Assembly: GCA_017591395.1 (NCBI GenBank)
Contig: WEDG01001491.1
Span: 1-64,000, forward strand
Reading direction: 5' to 3'
DNA from: Schistocephalus solidus
Lineage: Eukaryota > Platyhelminthes > Cestoda > Diphyllobothriidea > Diphyllobothriidae
Length of the DNA: 64,000 bases
Shown: positions 45,550 to 57,887 of the stretch, one piece after another
Layout of the letters: every line of letters begins with the position of its first letter
How positions within the stretch are numbered: position 1 is the first letter of the stretch
Notes under the pieces: model-generated
Told to the model about the DNA's origin: nothing
What the model saw: the letters and a program-made list of their open reading frames with translations, nothing else
Database searches by the model: none
Program-made: the position numbers and the translations under genes

Positions 45550-46900
45550 GATTAGGTTCCAAATAGTAAGTATAATTGAAGGTGTACATAGACGCGTTAC
45601 AAAGGCTGTTCATGAACTAAAACATCAAAGCTCTCCAGAAGTGATCTTTGATAGCAACGTTCTAGTGCGGAATGGGGACTTTAATCTGGATGCCAACTGG
45701 GAAGATGATTTGGTAAATGGCGCAAACACATCTCCGAAAGATGTTTGCCGGTTTCGAAAGGAACTGTGACCCACGATTTACGGTTACTCGTTTTCCTTAG
45801 TGGAATTGTAAAGGACTTTATGCGGTGCATTCCCCACTCATGATAATGCTAAAAAGAGACCTCTGGATCAGCGCCTGTTAACGAGCAACCTCGAACTCCT
45901 CTCACTATCCTACCAAATCGATCAAACGCACTCATACTCACTAGATTTCAATAGATGTGCTGTTTTACAGTGCTCCGAACCTGATTAAAATGGTCGCAGT
46001 GCGGACGCAAGTGAACTGCCCCTGTTCACCGACATGGTAGCAGCTACGCCGCAAATTCCAACACAAGGCTTCCCTATCAATCACGCAATCCGCAATACCA
46101 TAGTCTCCCAACATTTTCTCAACTTTGCTTTTAATGGCACACTCTGTACCGTTTTAAATGGAGTCTCATAGGCTGCGATCGTTAACCGCGCAACATACTA
46201 CTGAAAGAGATATTATCCAGATCACGTGCAAACGGTGCGTCAACTCTTAACGCATCATTTTATTATTCACTCAAAAACTACAAACCCTAGCGCGAGCTAC
46301 TATCCAAGGCTACAGGAAACCACTTGCTTCGTAAATGCAGGATGACACACCCTCAAAGATGCGATTTATCCGAACCAAGGAGAAAACATTATTTGCAGCA
46401 TAAGAATGTTTTATGAACAGCATATGTCTTTAGTTCAGGTGTACCCAACCATGACCGAGCTTTGTCTGTCGATGGAAATATTTGTCCGGAGCAAACGCAA
46501 AAGTGACTTCTGGTGCTAACCCTCATTTGGTCCGGGTGACTCAAACCGCACCACTCGCAGAACGCTACTCACTCGACCCGAATGTCAGGCCTAACCCCGT
46601 GGACTCCGCTCACCTTGTGCTGAGAGTTCAAACGGCTTGGTTAAGATAACCCTGGCTGTCGACTATCAGAGTTTTCCTTCCCAAGTGATATGGGAACGAC
46701 CTCGTTCAAGATGGTACCAGTATTTCCCACAGCACGAATATATTGTCTGAGAGCCGAGTTCAAATGTATTCACTTTCTTTCATTTTTCATCCTCTCTTCC
46801 GAGTGACTCGCAAAGGTTTCCCCAGAAACTCGAAAAACTGGTGTTACAACGAGCTCCTTGGCCTGACTTCGACGTGAAATGGGGCCCAGCGATCCAAATC
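45550..46900 (+). mobile_element. Decayed LINE endonuclease region, plus strand
   Basis: Plus translation at about 45676-45765 gives GDFNLDANWEDDLVNG, the GDFN motif of APE endonucleases with the usual acidic and aromatic followers, then a LLTSNLELL-type block (family LDLVLTN) at 45878-45905. A degraded linker runs to about 46900 with many stops. The RT was not found. Confidence 0.5.
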
Positions 46901-49558
46901 CATCTGAGACACTAGGTGCGATTTCTTTGAATTTTTCTTTTCCGGATGAGTATAAGCTGCCTTAACGAAATCCTTTCTGCAAAGTGGAGGATTTCTGTGC
47001 AGTGGCAGAGTATGGCTGTGAAACGGCGGCCAGCACGAAACTGTAAAACTCGCTTTGGTTAGAGTTAAGAATCACACAAGCTATCAGATAACTTGACTGG
47101 CGGGTCGCCGTTTTTCCCGAGGACAGCAGTAGTAGCATTAATAATTTAGTTTGAGGGACAATGTAACAGAAATCATTTGACATATTGGCGTCATCGGAAT
47201 CCAGTAAATAGTGCCACGATTTGCTCCATGGACACAAACTATCAGGAATCGGGTAAGGCCCACCTGTTCCAATGGAAATTGACGTGGAAAGCCTGTGCAG
47301 GGCTGATTGACTCCAGACGACTCGCACTAAAACTGACTCAGAGTGATTGAGTTATCACTCCCAAAAGTGCTAAACGACGACATCCTCAGAGAACGCCGAT
47401 GAGGGTCGGACGGCAGCACCTTTTGGGAGGGTAAAGGAAAGCTGGAACTTACTCCTAAAGGAAAGCACTTCCCTTCAAATCACCAAGTTAGTCTGACAGC
47501 GTGCCAGAACTTCGAAAAATTCTCCAGCACCCGGTTGTAGGCAGCCTGGACGGCAAAGGTTTATTTGCCTTCTATACGACCACCGTATTCATCCCTCTTC
47601 TTTGAATCTGCACACGCACAGGCAAAATCGTCCAATTGCAGATAGTTGACATGGCCTTTTCGTCTTACATCTGGTGCAGTGCCTAATGCTATCAATTTGG
47701 TGTTCGAAAGCTAACCAATTTGATAAATATTTGCTGATACTGTCCTTATATTTATAGACGTATTGTATCACTGTGCCTCCTTCAAAATTTTGCTGGACCG
47801 ACGCAAACCTGTTGGCTGACTTGAGGATGGGAGTATCAGCAAAACGAAAAGAAATTTATCGGAGTAGTTTTCGAGTTAGCGGATGGAAATTAGAAGTCTT
47901 TTTCAGCGAAGACTGCAGCACAACTCGTTCCGTAGGTGTGCTTTACCAGGCACTGAAACTTCCTTAGCCTGCTTTAATAACTCATAAAAGCTTCCCTTGC
48001 ACAGCTGAGACTGGAGATCTCTTCAACTGAAGCGTCTGGACGAGATCACAAACCCGTTGTGGTCGCAGTTGTACGTTAGTTCCTGCAACTTGGTTTTCTA
48101 TTACCCTCAATTTCAGTAGCGCCGGAAGAAAGTCCAACTTTCTCACTTAATTATATTGCCGCTGACTCGCTTACCGCCCTGCCTCGCCGTCAACACTCTA
48201 GTGCACATCACCCAAGCCTTTCCTGGCCTCGAATCTTAACCAGCCAGAAATTGCTGATCACCACAACATATTCACGTCCACATGTTCTCCAGCGACTGTT
48301 CCAGCAAAACCGATAAAGATGCCGATGCGCATCAACAACAAGTGCCAGCGTTCATTTGTCCGCCGGATTTCATCAACCCATCACGAGCGCACCCCACTCA
48401 CCACAAATGGACGGCCGGACGAGTGGCTAGAAATCAGACAGCTTCATTCCCGAGCCGCACGTACACTGCAGTCCGCCGTCTGGCTTTACCAATCAAAGAG
48501 TCAACATATCACCTCCAAAGCTCAAGTTTGTTTCCAGCGCCAGTCTCTGAAACCCGCTCACTTCCGGTGCGCCCATCATACCGACGACCAAAGCGGCACC
48601 GCTAGCCGCCTCCTATTCAAGTCTCGACCACCAACTCTCGTGTTAATGTCACGACAGGGGAATCATTTTCACGAAATCCTTCCAGATACGATGGAAATAT
48701 CCTATTTAGCCTCACTTCAAGTCCAGTTATGGTGACCTAGAGGAAGTTCAGTAGTTTGACCAGGGATGTGAAGACCAGACGTTATTTGGTTGCCGATGGA
48801 AAGAAAGCAACTTTTACCTTAAGTGCATCATAGTATTCAGCATGTCAGTTTGAGGTACTTAGGCTTAGACTTTGAAGAGTTCCAAACACTTGGATCTACT
48901 ACTTGGAAAAGTATAAGCAGAGATTATCAATAAACCACCAGACAAAGTTTCGGGAGTCAGAACGGTAACGATATGATTGTAGAAGTGTTAGCATCCGCTT
49001 ACAAAGGGAAATTGTTGCAGAACCACAACAAATCTCCGACCGCTTTCTTACGTAAAACCACTAGAGAAGGAATAAGAATCGGATTCTGTTATAATATTCC
49101 GAGGAAACCAGTATGTATAAATTTCTATATGTTTTTACATGGGACTAATTTTACGTGCTCACATCATACAGGAGTTATATACTCCGGTGCCCCTCTCGAA
49201 TATGCAGCATTAAGCAAAAGCGTATGATTTATCAGGTGATTAGTTGGATAGAAAAAGCCAAAGCAAAAATAAGAAACATGATGAAAACTTATGCAGGATA
49301 ATATTATAATTGGAGAACACCATGTTCTCGCGCATAGGGCAAGCAAATAATCACAAATCATAAATCATATATAGTGTTACTCGCGACGTAGAAAAAGAAA
49401 ATCTCAAAAAGGCATTTCATAAGCATGTTGGAAGATTTAGTAATGTAATAAATAGTTCATTTATGCCTCGAGTTAAAAGCATCACTTTTTGAATTGCAAC
49501 GGATCACCGTTACTTACATCATTAATGCTGACCCTATTGTTACCATTTCAGTAGCTAC
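46901..49558. other. Intron sequence, no gene confirmed
   Basis: Several mid-size open frames (46962-47327 minus, 48282-48605 and 48319-48735 plus, overlapping) show no domain. One or more TRPM exons covering the segment before S1 should lie between here and 43.1 kb but could not be picked out. Confidence 0.4.
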
Positions 49559-49738
49559 AATTTTCGAAATTGTTGGCGTACTCCTGCATCTGCTGGCAAT
49601 GTAAGCATCGTAAGAGTCCTCAACATCTCAGCGCAGCGTCGCTGAATACGACAGGCAATCAGAGCAAGGGACAGTGGTGAAGTGCATAGACTCCCAAATG
49701 TACTCCGCCATCTCGAATCGACTCGAGAAACACGCATG
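49559..49738 (-). CDS. TRPM-like gene, cytosolic linker exon with frameshifts
   Basis: Minus segment after CTTCCCTAG with donor GTAGCT. The first frame gives HACFSSRFEMAEYIWES; a second frame gives LALIACRIQRRCAEMLRTL; a third gives MQEYANNFEN. Together they follow the TRPM order WAVL-x2-R-x-KMA-x2-FW, AL(V/I)AC(K/R)(L/I), then the A-x-(E/D)FE block, with normal spacing. Frame changes are needed between the blocks, so the copy has indels, either real damage or assembly errors. Entry in phase 0 fits the micro-exon at 56972-57004. Confidence 0.55.
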
Positions 49739-51539
49739 CTAGGGAAGATTTGCTGCAGAGATCAGAAAATAATAGTAGGGTTAAAATAGGAAGTTCACAA
49801 GACTTTTGTTTCGTGAGATTACAACCTAGGCAAATAGGTAAAAGTGGCAATTTAAGGAAAACAACCACAATTACCAACTGAAAAGCAGAGTTTGACAAGG
49901 ATGCAGAAAGGTTAAGACTGCCATGTACACGCATAGCGAGCTCAAAGGCTAATAATGGTTTAGACTTCAGACTCATAGGGAAACAGGCCTCTAGGGTTTG
50001 CAATAATACGATATCACACCACATTTTGGAATGCGTTTTATGGCAGTTCAACCGTCAGAATTAGACGAGGTTCACCGCATGCCCACAACTGCGTTATGGA
50101 GGAGAAATCTGCGCGCGAATTAGCTTTGGGCGATAGCAGCCTTGCGCCGCAGCTACCGCACTCTCCGAACCCGGTTCGCGCCCGCCATTTGTCGGCTAGA
50201 GATGGGAGAGTGCTGCAGGCGGCTGGCGCACCGGTCGCCCCGACACCACACCTGGCCTCGGATCCTCACCTATGGCGCCATGTTAATAATACAGCCGAAC
50301 CACGCAGCCCGACCTCGTGGTCCAAACACCGCCACACAATAGACCACGCGGTCCGAGTTATCCCGTCAGTTGGCAACCTCCGCCGCCAGCAAATCCTGAC
50401 AGCTCTTTAGCCTGTGACTGTTTCATAGTGAGGAAAATACGCCGAGCTCTCGACCCTCAACTGCCCTCAATCTCAACAACCTAATCACTGTCCGAGCGTC
50501 AGGTGTTCGATGCGGAACTGGCGCAGATGCTTCTTGACTCGTCTGCGTGTATTGCTACGTGCACGACCTGGCTCAAAACACAAGCGCGTTTCACCAGGAT
50601 TTCACACAACAGGCATGTTGAACGGCTTTACATTTTACATGTGAGATGGCCGAAGAGTCATGTTAAGAAGGATCCATCGCAGCCTGACTTTCCTGTAGGC
50701 ACTGCAAATTCGTCAGCCACTCCACACAACACGCATTGTTGGACTATCTGCGGGAGGTCTGAGCAATTGCCAGTTGTTGGCTTGAAACCTTCCAACCTTG
50801 GCCGGTTAATCGTCTCGCACGCTCTTCTCCTCCCCAGACGCACCAGTCTCACGACGCAGCAGGCAGACCGCACCGAGATGTTGAGAGGTCGCAGGTGGCT
50901 GGGCGAGCCGGAGCCGCCCCTGGGTGTACCACCACACTTGGCGAAACGGATCCCACAGAGTGTGAGAGTGCCATAAAGGCCACATTAAGAAGGAGCCATT
51001 GCAGCTGACTCTCAGTCCTGACCAGTTGTAGCCACTCCGCACAAAACACACACATTGGGCTGACTACGCGGTTCGAGTTATCCCATCAGCTGGCAGCCGC
51101 TACCGAGCCACGGCTGCTTTATCGCGCACCGTACGATAAGTTACCGTCAAGGCGTCAGATTTATGAAGGCGAGGAACATGCGCTGAGCTGTCGACCTCAC
51201 TTTCTCTCCGATCACCATCAGATTACTACCTGGTCCGGAGCCGCTCGTCAGTTGCTTGATATGGAGTGGGTGTACCGGTTCATCGACGGCGGCCGTTCCT
51301 CGCGCCACAGCACGACGGTCTCTATAATGCACAATAATTCAGGAATCACAAACTCAGATATGGAGCACATCGTTGTCTGACTTCAGTCCATCTGGTCAGC
51401 TACCTGGACAATAATAAAGCATTATAAACTGGCTGACGGCGTGGGTCTTGCGGAAGCGTCAGATTGGCAGATTCTTCTGTGCCACGGCTCTGTGGAAACC
51501 GTGATATACTCTGGTAAAATGGTGTTTGAGTGGCTGGTA

Positions 51540-52440
51540 TCGATGCATTGGTTTTAGCGTAGTGTTCGCTGATATTTGAGCCTCACGCGCGGCTTTACCG
51601 GAGCGTCGTGATGCGTGCGCATGTGTCCTAATAGGCCCACGCGGTGTGTAAAATGTGCGGGAGCAGCGGGAGGTGCAGGTAGGCGCGTCGACTGTAGGTC
51701 GGAGCAGGCAACTGGTTCACCAGCCTCCGTGCGATGGATTCGCGGGTGACCGACCAGGCCTGATGCGTGAGCTGAAGTTGCGGGCGCAGTGTGGGCAGGA
51801 GAGATCGGTAGAGGCTGCAAAGATAGTCATTCATGGTAGTGTAAGCCGCGCTAAGAAATGGCAGGAGCGTGTGCATGGTGTATCGTTGTTGCCGGCATTG
51901 TGGTGTATTCCGTCGTGCCGCGGATGCGCATGTGACTGAATAGGCCCATGCGACGAGCGAACGCGCCATACGCGAGCGCGAAGACGATCTCGCCGTGCGC
52001 ATTTAAGTACCCGCGCAACCGGCTCAACGGTCTCAGTACGACGTATCTCACGCTTAATCGAACTGGTACGACGCGAGGTGAAAAAGCGGCTACTGGCACC
52101 CTTAGAGAAATTCCAACGCCGATGGCAGTGGTGGCAGGTGATGCAAAGTAGCGCTTAGCCAGCGGCGGTGGCCGCGGTGGCTGGGGTAACAGGCGATGAG
52201 TAGATGGATGGTCCTATGACGGTGAGCAACGAACCACGCCAGGCAGAGGGTGGAGCCCAGAAACGAGTGGTCAAGTAAGAACCCGGACGCAGAAAAACTA
52301 ACCGTCGCGGACTGTACGCACTGGCGTCCGAAGACGTCCAACCAGGCCGATTAGCCGCCACGACGCCGACAGCGCGGCATGTTCGCAGCCCGCCATCAAG
52401 GTGCCGTCCGGGCGCCAAAGTGACCTCTCAAAGTCGTCAT
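51540..52440 (-). pseudogene. Zinc-finger tail of RTE-type LINE
   Basis: Minus frames in turn give RRMGLFSHMRI, ASGLVGHPRIHRTEAGEPV and HRVGLLGHMRTHHDAP, remnants of repeated C2H2 fingers with IHRTEAGEPV linkers. The lead-in is Thr/Pro-rich (IYSSPVTPATAATAAG). Several Cys of the C-x2-C pairs are lost or in another frame. It is collinear with 32650-33390 on the plus strand. Confidence 0.7.
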
Positions 52441-52448
52441 ATTTTATT

Positions 52449-54560
52449 TTATGGCGGCGAGGATCCGGTTATTTCGTAGATCGCTGAACCAGCTTCACTG
52501 ATCTTCCATGCCGGTCTATCCTGGGCGAGGTCCTCCCAGGTCGCGAGTTGACGTCTTGCAGTTGTCTTTCCAGCGATCCTCTTCAAAGTGTCCTTGTAGC
52601 GTCGTTTTGACCTCCCTGCTCGAGCGAGAAACGCGTAGCGACATCTCCGTAGAAAAGTCGTCTGGGTGGTCGTCATGTCGTCATTTACCAGGTGGCCGCT
52701 CCATCGCAGTTGCACTATGCTCGGCCTGGCATATGTGATGCTGAGGATTCCGGTCCACTCCAGGACTTCCGTGTCCGGGATCTCTGTCTTCGTACATCTC
52801 AGCTTCGCGATTTCGCGAGGCAGCCGAGATGAAAGTGTATTCAGCCTCCTGGCTTCGGTTCTGGAGTAGACGGTCCAGGTTTCCGCCCGTAAAGAGTGCG
52901 TCTTCAAGACAACGGCCTTGTACATCTTCGGTTTGGTGTTCAGTTGAATGTAGCGATTCCACACGAGGTTTTGCAGTCGGCCGAAGGCCTGACTAGCTTT
53001 GAGATCCGGTTGGGCCACGTCGTCATCGATTCTCGTGTTGCGCGACATCAAAATTCTAGATAAGCGAAGGTTTTCCAAATGTTTTTGAGTTGAGCACCGC
53101 TGACATTGATTCGAGGAGCATTGTATTCCGTGCTGGTGGCGACAGGCATGAAAACCGTTTTGGCTGTAATTGACTGTAAATCCAAAAATCGGCGCAACTC
53201 TATTGCAAAGAGGTCCATGCTCCTTTGTGATGTCCTCCTCCGTCACGGTGTTAAGGGCGCAGTCGTCCGCGAAGAGCAAGTCATGAACTGTAGTCGTAGA
53301 CACGCGCGTTGGAGCCTGCATACGCTGACTGTTGAGAGCAGTGCCTGTCATGTTCTGTAGGCGATGCGGATACCAGGCTGCTCATTACGGTAGGCATCCA
53401 TCAGCATAGCCGAGAACATGATATTGAAGAGGGTAGGGGGCCACGCAGCCCTGCTTCACCTGTTGGTCGAATGCTTCTGGATACAGTCCTGTTGTCGGTG
53501 ACGCGTGCCGTCAATATCCCATCATGAAGCTGACGCACCTTAAATGAACTCGCTAAGGACAACCAAATTTCTGCATGACTTTCACAGTCCATCACGATTC
53601 ACGTCAAAGGCTTTTCGTTAGATCCACGAAGGTAGTGTATAGGTAAGTTCACTTCCTGACACTTTCTTGTAGTTGGCGGGCGGCAAAGATCATATCGGTT
53701 GTTCCGCGATGTCGTCGGAATCCACTTTATCTTTCGGGGAGCAGGCCCTGCCGAAAGGACCGTTAAGACGATTGAGAAGGATACGGGCGAAGATCTTTCC
53801 CAGAGATGTTGGCAGATGCCTTCTGTTATTATCACAGAGCCGCCAGCTCCCTCCGATCGGTGACGGATGATGGTCACATCTTTGAACCCCGAGTGAACCC
53901 GGGTCCTTGGCGCCACATCTCGGAAGAGCGCTGTGAGTTCTCGCCATCAGCCGGGCCAAAACGTGCTTGCAGATCTCCGGCGGATTGCGTCGGATCCCGG
54001 TGCTTTACCGCTGGAAATCCACAAAAGGCCCGGATGGTTTCTGGTAGGAAGGCGCAAGCAGATCCAGGTCATGTTTCATGTCCAATTTGAGGGAGCCAGT
54101 CACCATGCTAACGGAGCACGGCCGATTTGCCACCAACACTCTGCCTCAGAATCCGCGACTTCCCGTTGCGCGTTAAAACGGTTTCCATACCTTTAACCCC
54201 ATCAACGCCCAAGACCCAACTTTAATTTTACCCTGCCCACCGTCCCCCGGATTTCAGCCTTTCGGATCATCCAGGCATCCTTGCACCTCCCACAGCCGTT
54301 GTTGTCAAGGCGCCGCATCTGAAAAAGGCCGCTTTTGCGGCGCTTCAGTCCGAAGGTCCATGTAGGCTTTCGTGAAGTCCAGTCTCTCCGCGAGTTAGTT
54401 GTTGATGTCGGCGTCATTGTCGTCGGAAACCAGTCCTGGTGTGTCGACGTGCGTGCGCGTCCGAGGACATTGAGGGCGGTGGACTGGATGACATTTCGCA
54501 GTCGATACTTCAACGTGTTCGACTTTGGCAGCGTCATCATCTGTAGCATACAGGTGGTCC
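52449..54560 (-). pseudogene. RTE-type LINE reverse transcriptase
   Basis: The C-terminal frame 53351-52449 (300 codons) contains TTTVHDLLFADDCALNTVTE (FADD at about 53262-53273), RNTRIDDDVAQPDLKASQAF, KMYKAVVLKTHSL, LEWTGILSI and QLRWSGHLVNDDM, then LATWEDLAQDRPAWKISEAG, the thumb and tail of RTE-clade elements. Upstream pieces: VRQLHDGILTARVTDN (about 53540-53490), SLGKIFARILLNRLNGPFG (about 53810-53750) and the linker ALNVLGRARTSTHQDWF (about 54475-54425). The YLGS/GCVLAP region is damaged. At least four frameshifts. Confidence 0.85.
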
Positions 54561-54629
54561 AGTTTTCGTCTATTTGACGCTGAAATCCAAACAGTGAGCA
54601 GGCAAATTTAATAAAAGAGTATTTAACTC

Positions 54630-55440
54630 ACATGGCGGCCTCCTTAACTTTGGGCCTTCGTCGGGTTGGTCGGAGCCTCATCTGGGAGATGACGAGGTAG
54701 TGATCTGTCCAAACCATCGGCATCGCGGGATTGACTTGCCACCAGCACGTCCCTGCTGATCTCGCCTCCGGATGAGAACAGCAACAACATATCCAGCAGA
54801 TGCCAGCGCCGCGGCGAGGTGCATCCACGTGGCCTTCTCCCGCGTCGGGAGGCGGGAAAGAAAGGTGTTGGTCAGCAGAAGATCGGCGTTCTGCACACGT
54901 GCGCAGAAGAAGGAGGCCGTTATCGTTACAGCGCTACTGAGACCGTGGGGATCTGTGCTACTTCCTCGCCAGGCAGCGTGGTCCGCCGACGCGGCGCATG
55001 GAGGTCACCAAGGACACCTTCAACTTGTTCATCTTTCGTTTGCACAGTCGCCAGCAAGGACGTGCAGGTCCTCGTAGGACTATCCCGCCGCATCAGAGCT
55101 CTCGTCATTGGGGAGATTTCGTCAGGCGCCGATGATGGTGCGCGAACTGGTATCCTCGTAGAGGCAGGCGGAGGCTCATCAGTGCGATCAGTGATACCCT
55201 TGTGGTTAGAGTGGGCAGACGTCTACGATGTCGCCATTCTGCTGGCAGAGGAAAGCGCAAAGGTCGCGTCGCCTTTGGCCGGCCGCTCCAGAAGAAGCGG
55301 TGTGGCCGCTCACCTCCTCCAGCTGACCTCTGCTCAGAGAATCGGGTCTCGACTGAGGCAGCAATGTCCACCTTGTAGCGCGCCAGTTCGAGCGACTAGC
55401 GCCGTCCTCGGTTCCGGGCCGGTTTAACCCTAGGGATTGT
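54630..55440 (-). pseudogene. RTE-type LINE APE endonuclease
   Basis: Minus frames give DIAASVETRFSEQ (catalytic Glu in ETR, about 55371-55333), FFWSGRPKATRP, SLIALMSLRLPLRG (about 55215-55175), then QNADLLLTNTFLSRLPTREK and ATWMHL (about 54896-54820), and MVWTDHYLVISQMRLR (about 54725-54675; catalytic His in TDH). This order is specific to RTE/BovB-type endonucleases. Frameshifts separate the blocks. Confidence 0.8.
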
Positions 55441-56090
55441 CTAAAAGGAACGAACTTTTGCAGGCTGCTAGTGTGAGTGGACTCACCTGAGCAGCCTGGA
55501 GTGGGTATGCCGAGGGGATGGGACGGGGATTGTTGTTTGTTTGAGTTTTACGACCGCGTATTTCTTGCGATCTGCGAGCCGCGGCCGGCTGCAGAAGACG
55601 TGATACCCAGCATTTGTTTAGGCACCTCGCAGCCTCCCTCCTCCGCGAGGAGGCAAGCAGTGCTGTCCCTAACAGGGCTGCCTCGACATCCCAGACGGCT
55701 GCCGACCTCCACTCTGCGGATCACGGTTTTGTTTAAGTGGGAGAGCGACCCGTAGTTAGCCTGGGCTGCACGGGTTATGCTGTCGCACCGTAGCGCTGAG
55801 TGAGGTGGGGAAGTTCGGGAGTCAGACATGTCGTGGGTGCGGAAGGCACACTGATGACCGGAGACCCCTCACCCGGTTTAGCGCCGTGTCGTGACGGCCG
55901 CCCGGGTGCGGCCGGGAAGAACCCAAATCATGGTTTCGCCAAGGCGATATTCTGGGCACCTGCGCGGCCACGAAAGCATTCACCACCTGGGTACGAGACA
56001 AATGAGCGACCAAATGCCATCTGCGTGGTGCTGAAATCCCCAACCAGCGCAACCCCAACAACGCCCTACTTTATGCGTTAATCAGCCCAC
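55441..56090 (-). pseudogene. RTE-type LINE leader and ORF start region
   Basis: The minus frame 55829-55548 encodes CEVPKQMLGITSSAAGRGSQ and IARNTRS, a stretch I associate with the N-terminal leader of this LINE family. The TALVAR-type segment upstream of the endonuclease is at about 55400. The 5' limit is inferred from the drop in GC near 56090-56200. Confidence 0.5.
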
Positions 56091-56971
56091 GCCAACTTCT
56101 ATCTTCTGTCATGCGTTGTTGCTTCGAGTTGGGGACAGATGCGCAGCCGATGCAAATGACTAGCCCCTGAAACGAATATAAGACGGCACGTTTTTATGAT
56201 GTTACAAGAAGCCTACTGGCAATTTCTCTGCTAGTAGCACTACGGAGATCGCTCGAATCGATCTACTGCCATCAAGGCGGAGGTGCGTCATGTCGGTTGA
56301 CTCGGCCGTGCACTGTTTCGACGAAAAACGAAACAGCCTATACTGCTGCTGGACTGGTTTTCAAATGATATTTTCTGTACGATGCCTTAGGTGGCGAGCA
56401 AATATATTTTAATTGACAGGGAAGGTCTCACCCCATTTAAATCAACTCGGCTTTCTTTTTAACTGAGACATGCATCATTTGCCGCTGAATGCCACGAGAG
56501 TTGCATTTACTCAGAGCTAGATGCCATAAAATACGGCTAATTCGTCCCTATTTTTCGTTTTCTTTTTAGAACAACAGGTTGTCACAAGAGCTTCGGTTTG
56601 ACAAACGAAACAAAATTACTTTTGTCGTTCATATCTTCTTTTTCAGTTAAAAATTCAGTAAAAATTCTCTCTTCCAACCGCGTTTTTACTCGAGAAACTA
56701 ACAATTACCTGCATAAACGTCCCTCTGAATCTATTGGCCATCAGAACCCTTTGAAATGGAGTAGCTGTGGTTTAAGTAGGTCTTCGTCAAAAACGGTTAA
56801 CGTGGTACTTTTGTTGATTTTGAAAAATTATATCCTCTTGAAGATACATGGATTTTATTCCAAGTGATATTTTCTACTTAATCCTACACGCCATCTATTT
56901 CCACTCCATCATAAGTAAACCAGAAAAAATCATTTAAATACACTAGATAAAAAGTTAACTGTGTTACTTAC

Positions 56972-57004
56972 TTCGATGGGTTCATTCAGTGGCTGGCATT
57001 TGGC
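56972..57004 (-). CDS. TRPM-like gene, candidate 33-nt micro-exon
   Basis: AKCQPLNEPIE in phase 0 between CCTTTAG and GTAAGTAAC. Joined to the exon at 49738 it reads LNEPIEHACFSSRFEMAEYI, matching the TRPM consensus around FHEL-x2-WAVL-x2-R-x-KMA-x2-FW. Strong donor and acceptor. Confidence 0.5.
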
Positions 57005-57102
57005 CTAAAGGATAACGATGACATAAGACATAGTCGAGGCATATATGTTTAAAAGTGGATAGACTTTATCTCTAGAAAACATCTGATGAACATTTTGCCT
57101 AC

Positions 57103-57132
57103 AACAGATTTTAAACGGAAGTGGAAATTGCG
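57103..57132 (-). CDS. TRPM-like gene, candidate 30-nt micro-exon
   Basis: RNFHFRLKSV in phase 0 between ATTTTCAG and GTAGGC. It fits between the micro-exons at 57849 and 57004 without breaking the frame. Weaker donor and no homology. Confidence 0.25.
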
Positions 57133-57848
57133 CTGAAAATGTAATTATCTATTTGACTGAATAAATAGATCTTACTTTATAAAATAGCTCTAAAAGAAAC
57201 GGTAATTTTCATGAAGCAAAATAAATAATATGAAGATGCTTCTTTGCAAGTTTACTTCCCTACTATCATCAAATTTTAATGTATCCACTAAAATAGTTAA
57301 CGAATTTGCAGACAAATGTCTACTCACTTTAATTCTTCAGCAGTCTGGATTTTTAAGTAAAAAGAGACAGAAGCCTACTGCGGCTCTGCAGGAGCCACCG
57401 CCTATTTTAAATTTTTTCGAATAATTTGCCTGGTATGTGGCTTCACCGCAAATTGACTTAAAAAAGTAAAATACTTGAAGACTGCGTTAAAGCCCCCGTC
57501 TTTTATCTAAAGTAAACCCAAAAAAGAACGGAATTAAATGTTAAAAGTAGCAGGTCATTTATTATCTATTAAAATGTCACCAGTTTAAATCGTTTTTTCT
57601 TGATAAAAACGTATTCACTGTATGAAAATATTTGATTATGTATGTATTTGCAGAAATTAAAATAAAACGTAGGACCTAAGTTAGGTAAAGGAATATATAA
57701 AGCTAAGAATCCAGGGTTATATACTTAGGCTCTTTGTCTGTAGAAACCTAGCCACTTAAACAAAGTTTGCAATGAATGTGCACATAAAATAAAATGCAGT
57801 AGACAGTCAAAGCAATGAAGCGTTTATGCAATCGTAAGTACTATTTAC

Positions 57849-57887
57849 CGCGTCGGAAATTTCATCCAATATCCCTGAGTCCTCAGA
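57849..57887 (-). CDS. TRPM-like gene, candidate 39-nt micro-exon
   Basis: SEDSGILDEISDA in phase 0 between CTAACAG and GTAAATA. The acidic content suits the variable acidic linker that follows the N-terminal homology region in TRPM proteins, and the preceding exon (62168) ends in phase 0. Confidence 0.4.

Larger units (their letters stand above)
50041..56090 (-). mobile_element. RTE-type LINE with C2H2 tail, near full length, minus strand
   Basis: About 6 kb: leader and ORF start (56090-55440), APE endonuclease (55440-54630), linker and RT (54560-52449), zinc-finger tail (52440-51540) and a long 3' UTR (51540-50041). The 3' end GAACTGCCA matches the plus copy ending at 34882. The element lies between TRPM exons in a probable intron, in the same orientation as the gene. 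GC content is clearly higher than that of the flanks. Frameshifts in every domain make it inactive. Target-site duplications could not be identified. Confidence 0.85.

Noticed and set aside
48282..48735. Overlapping plus ORFs as a gag-like gene
   Set aside because: Two overlapping frames of similar length with no zinc knuckle or protease/RT nearby; treated as chance in a GC-richer patch.
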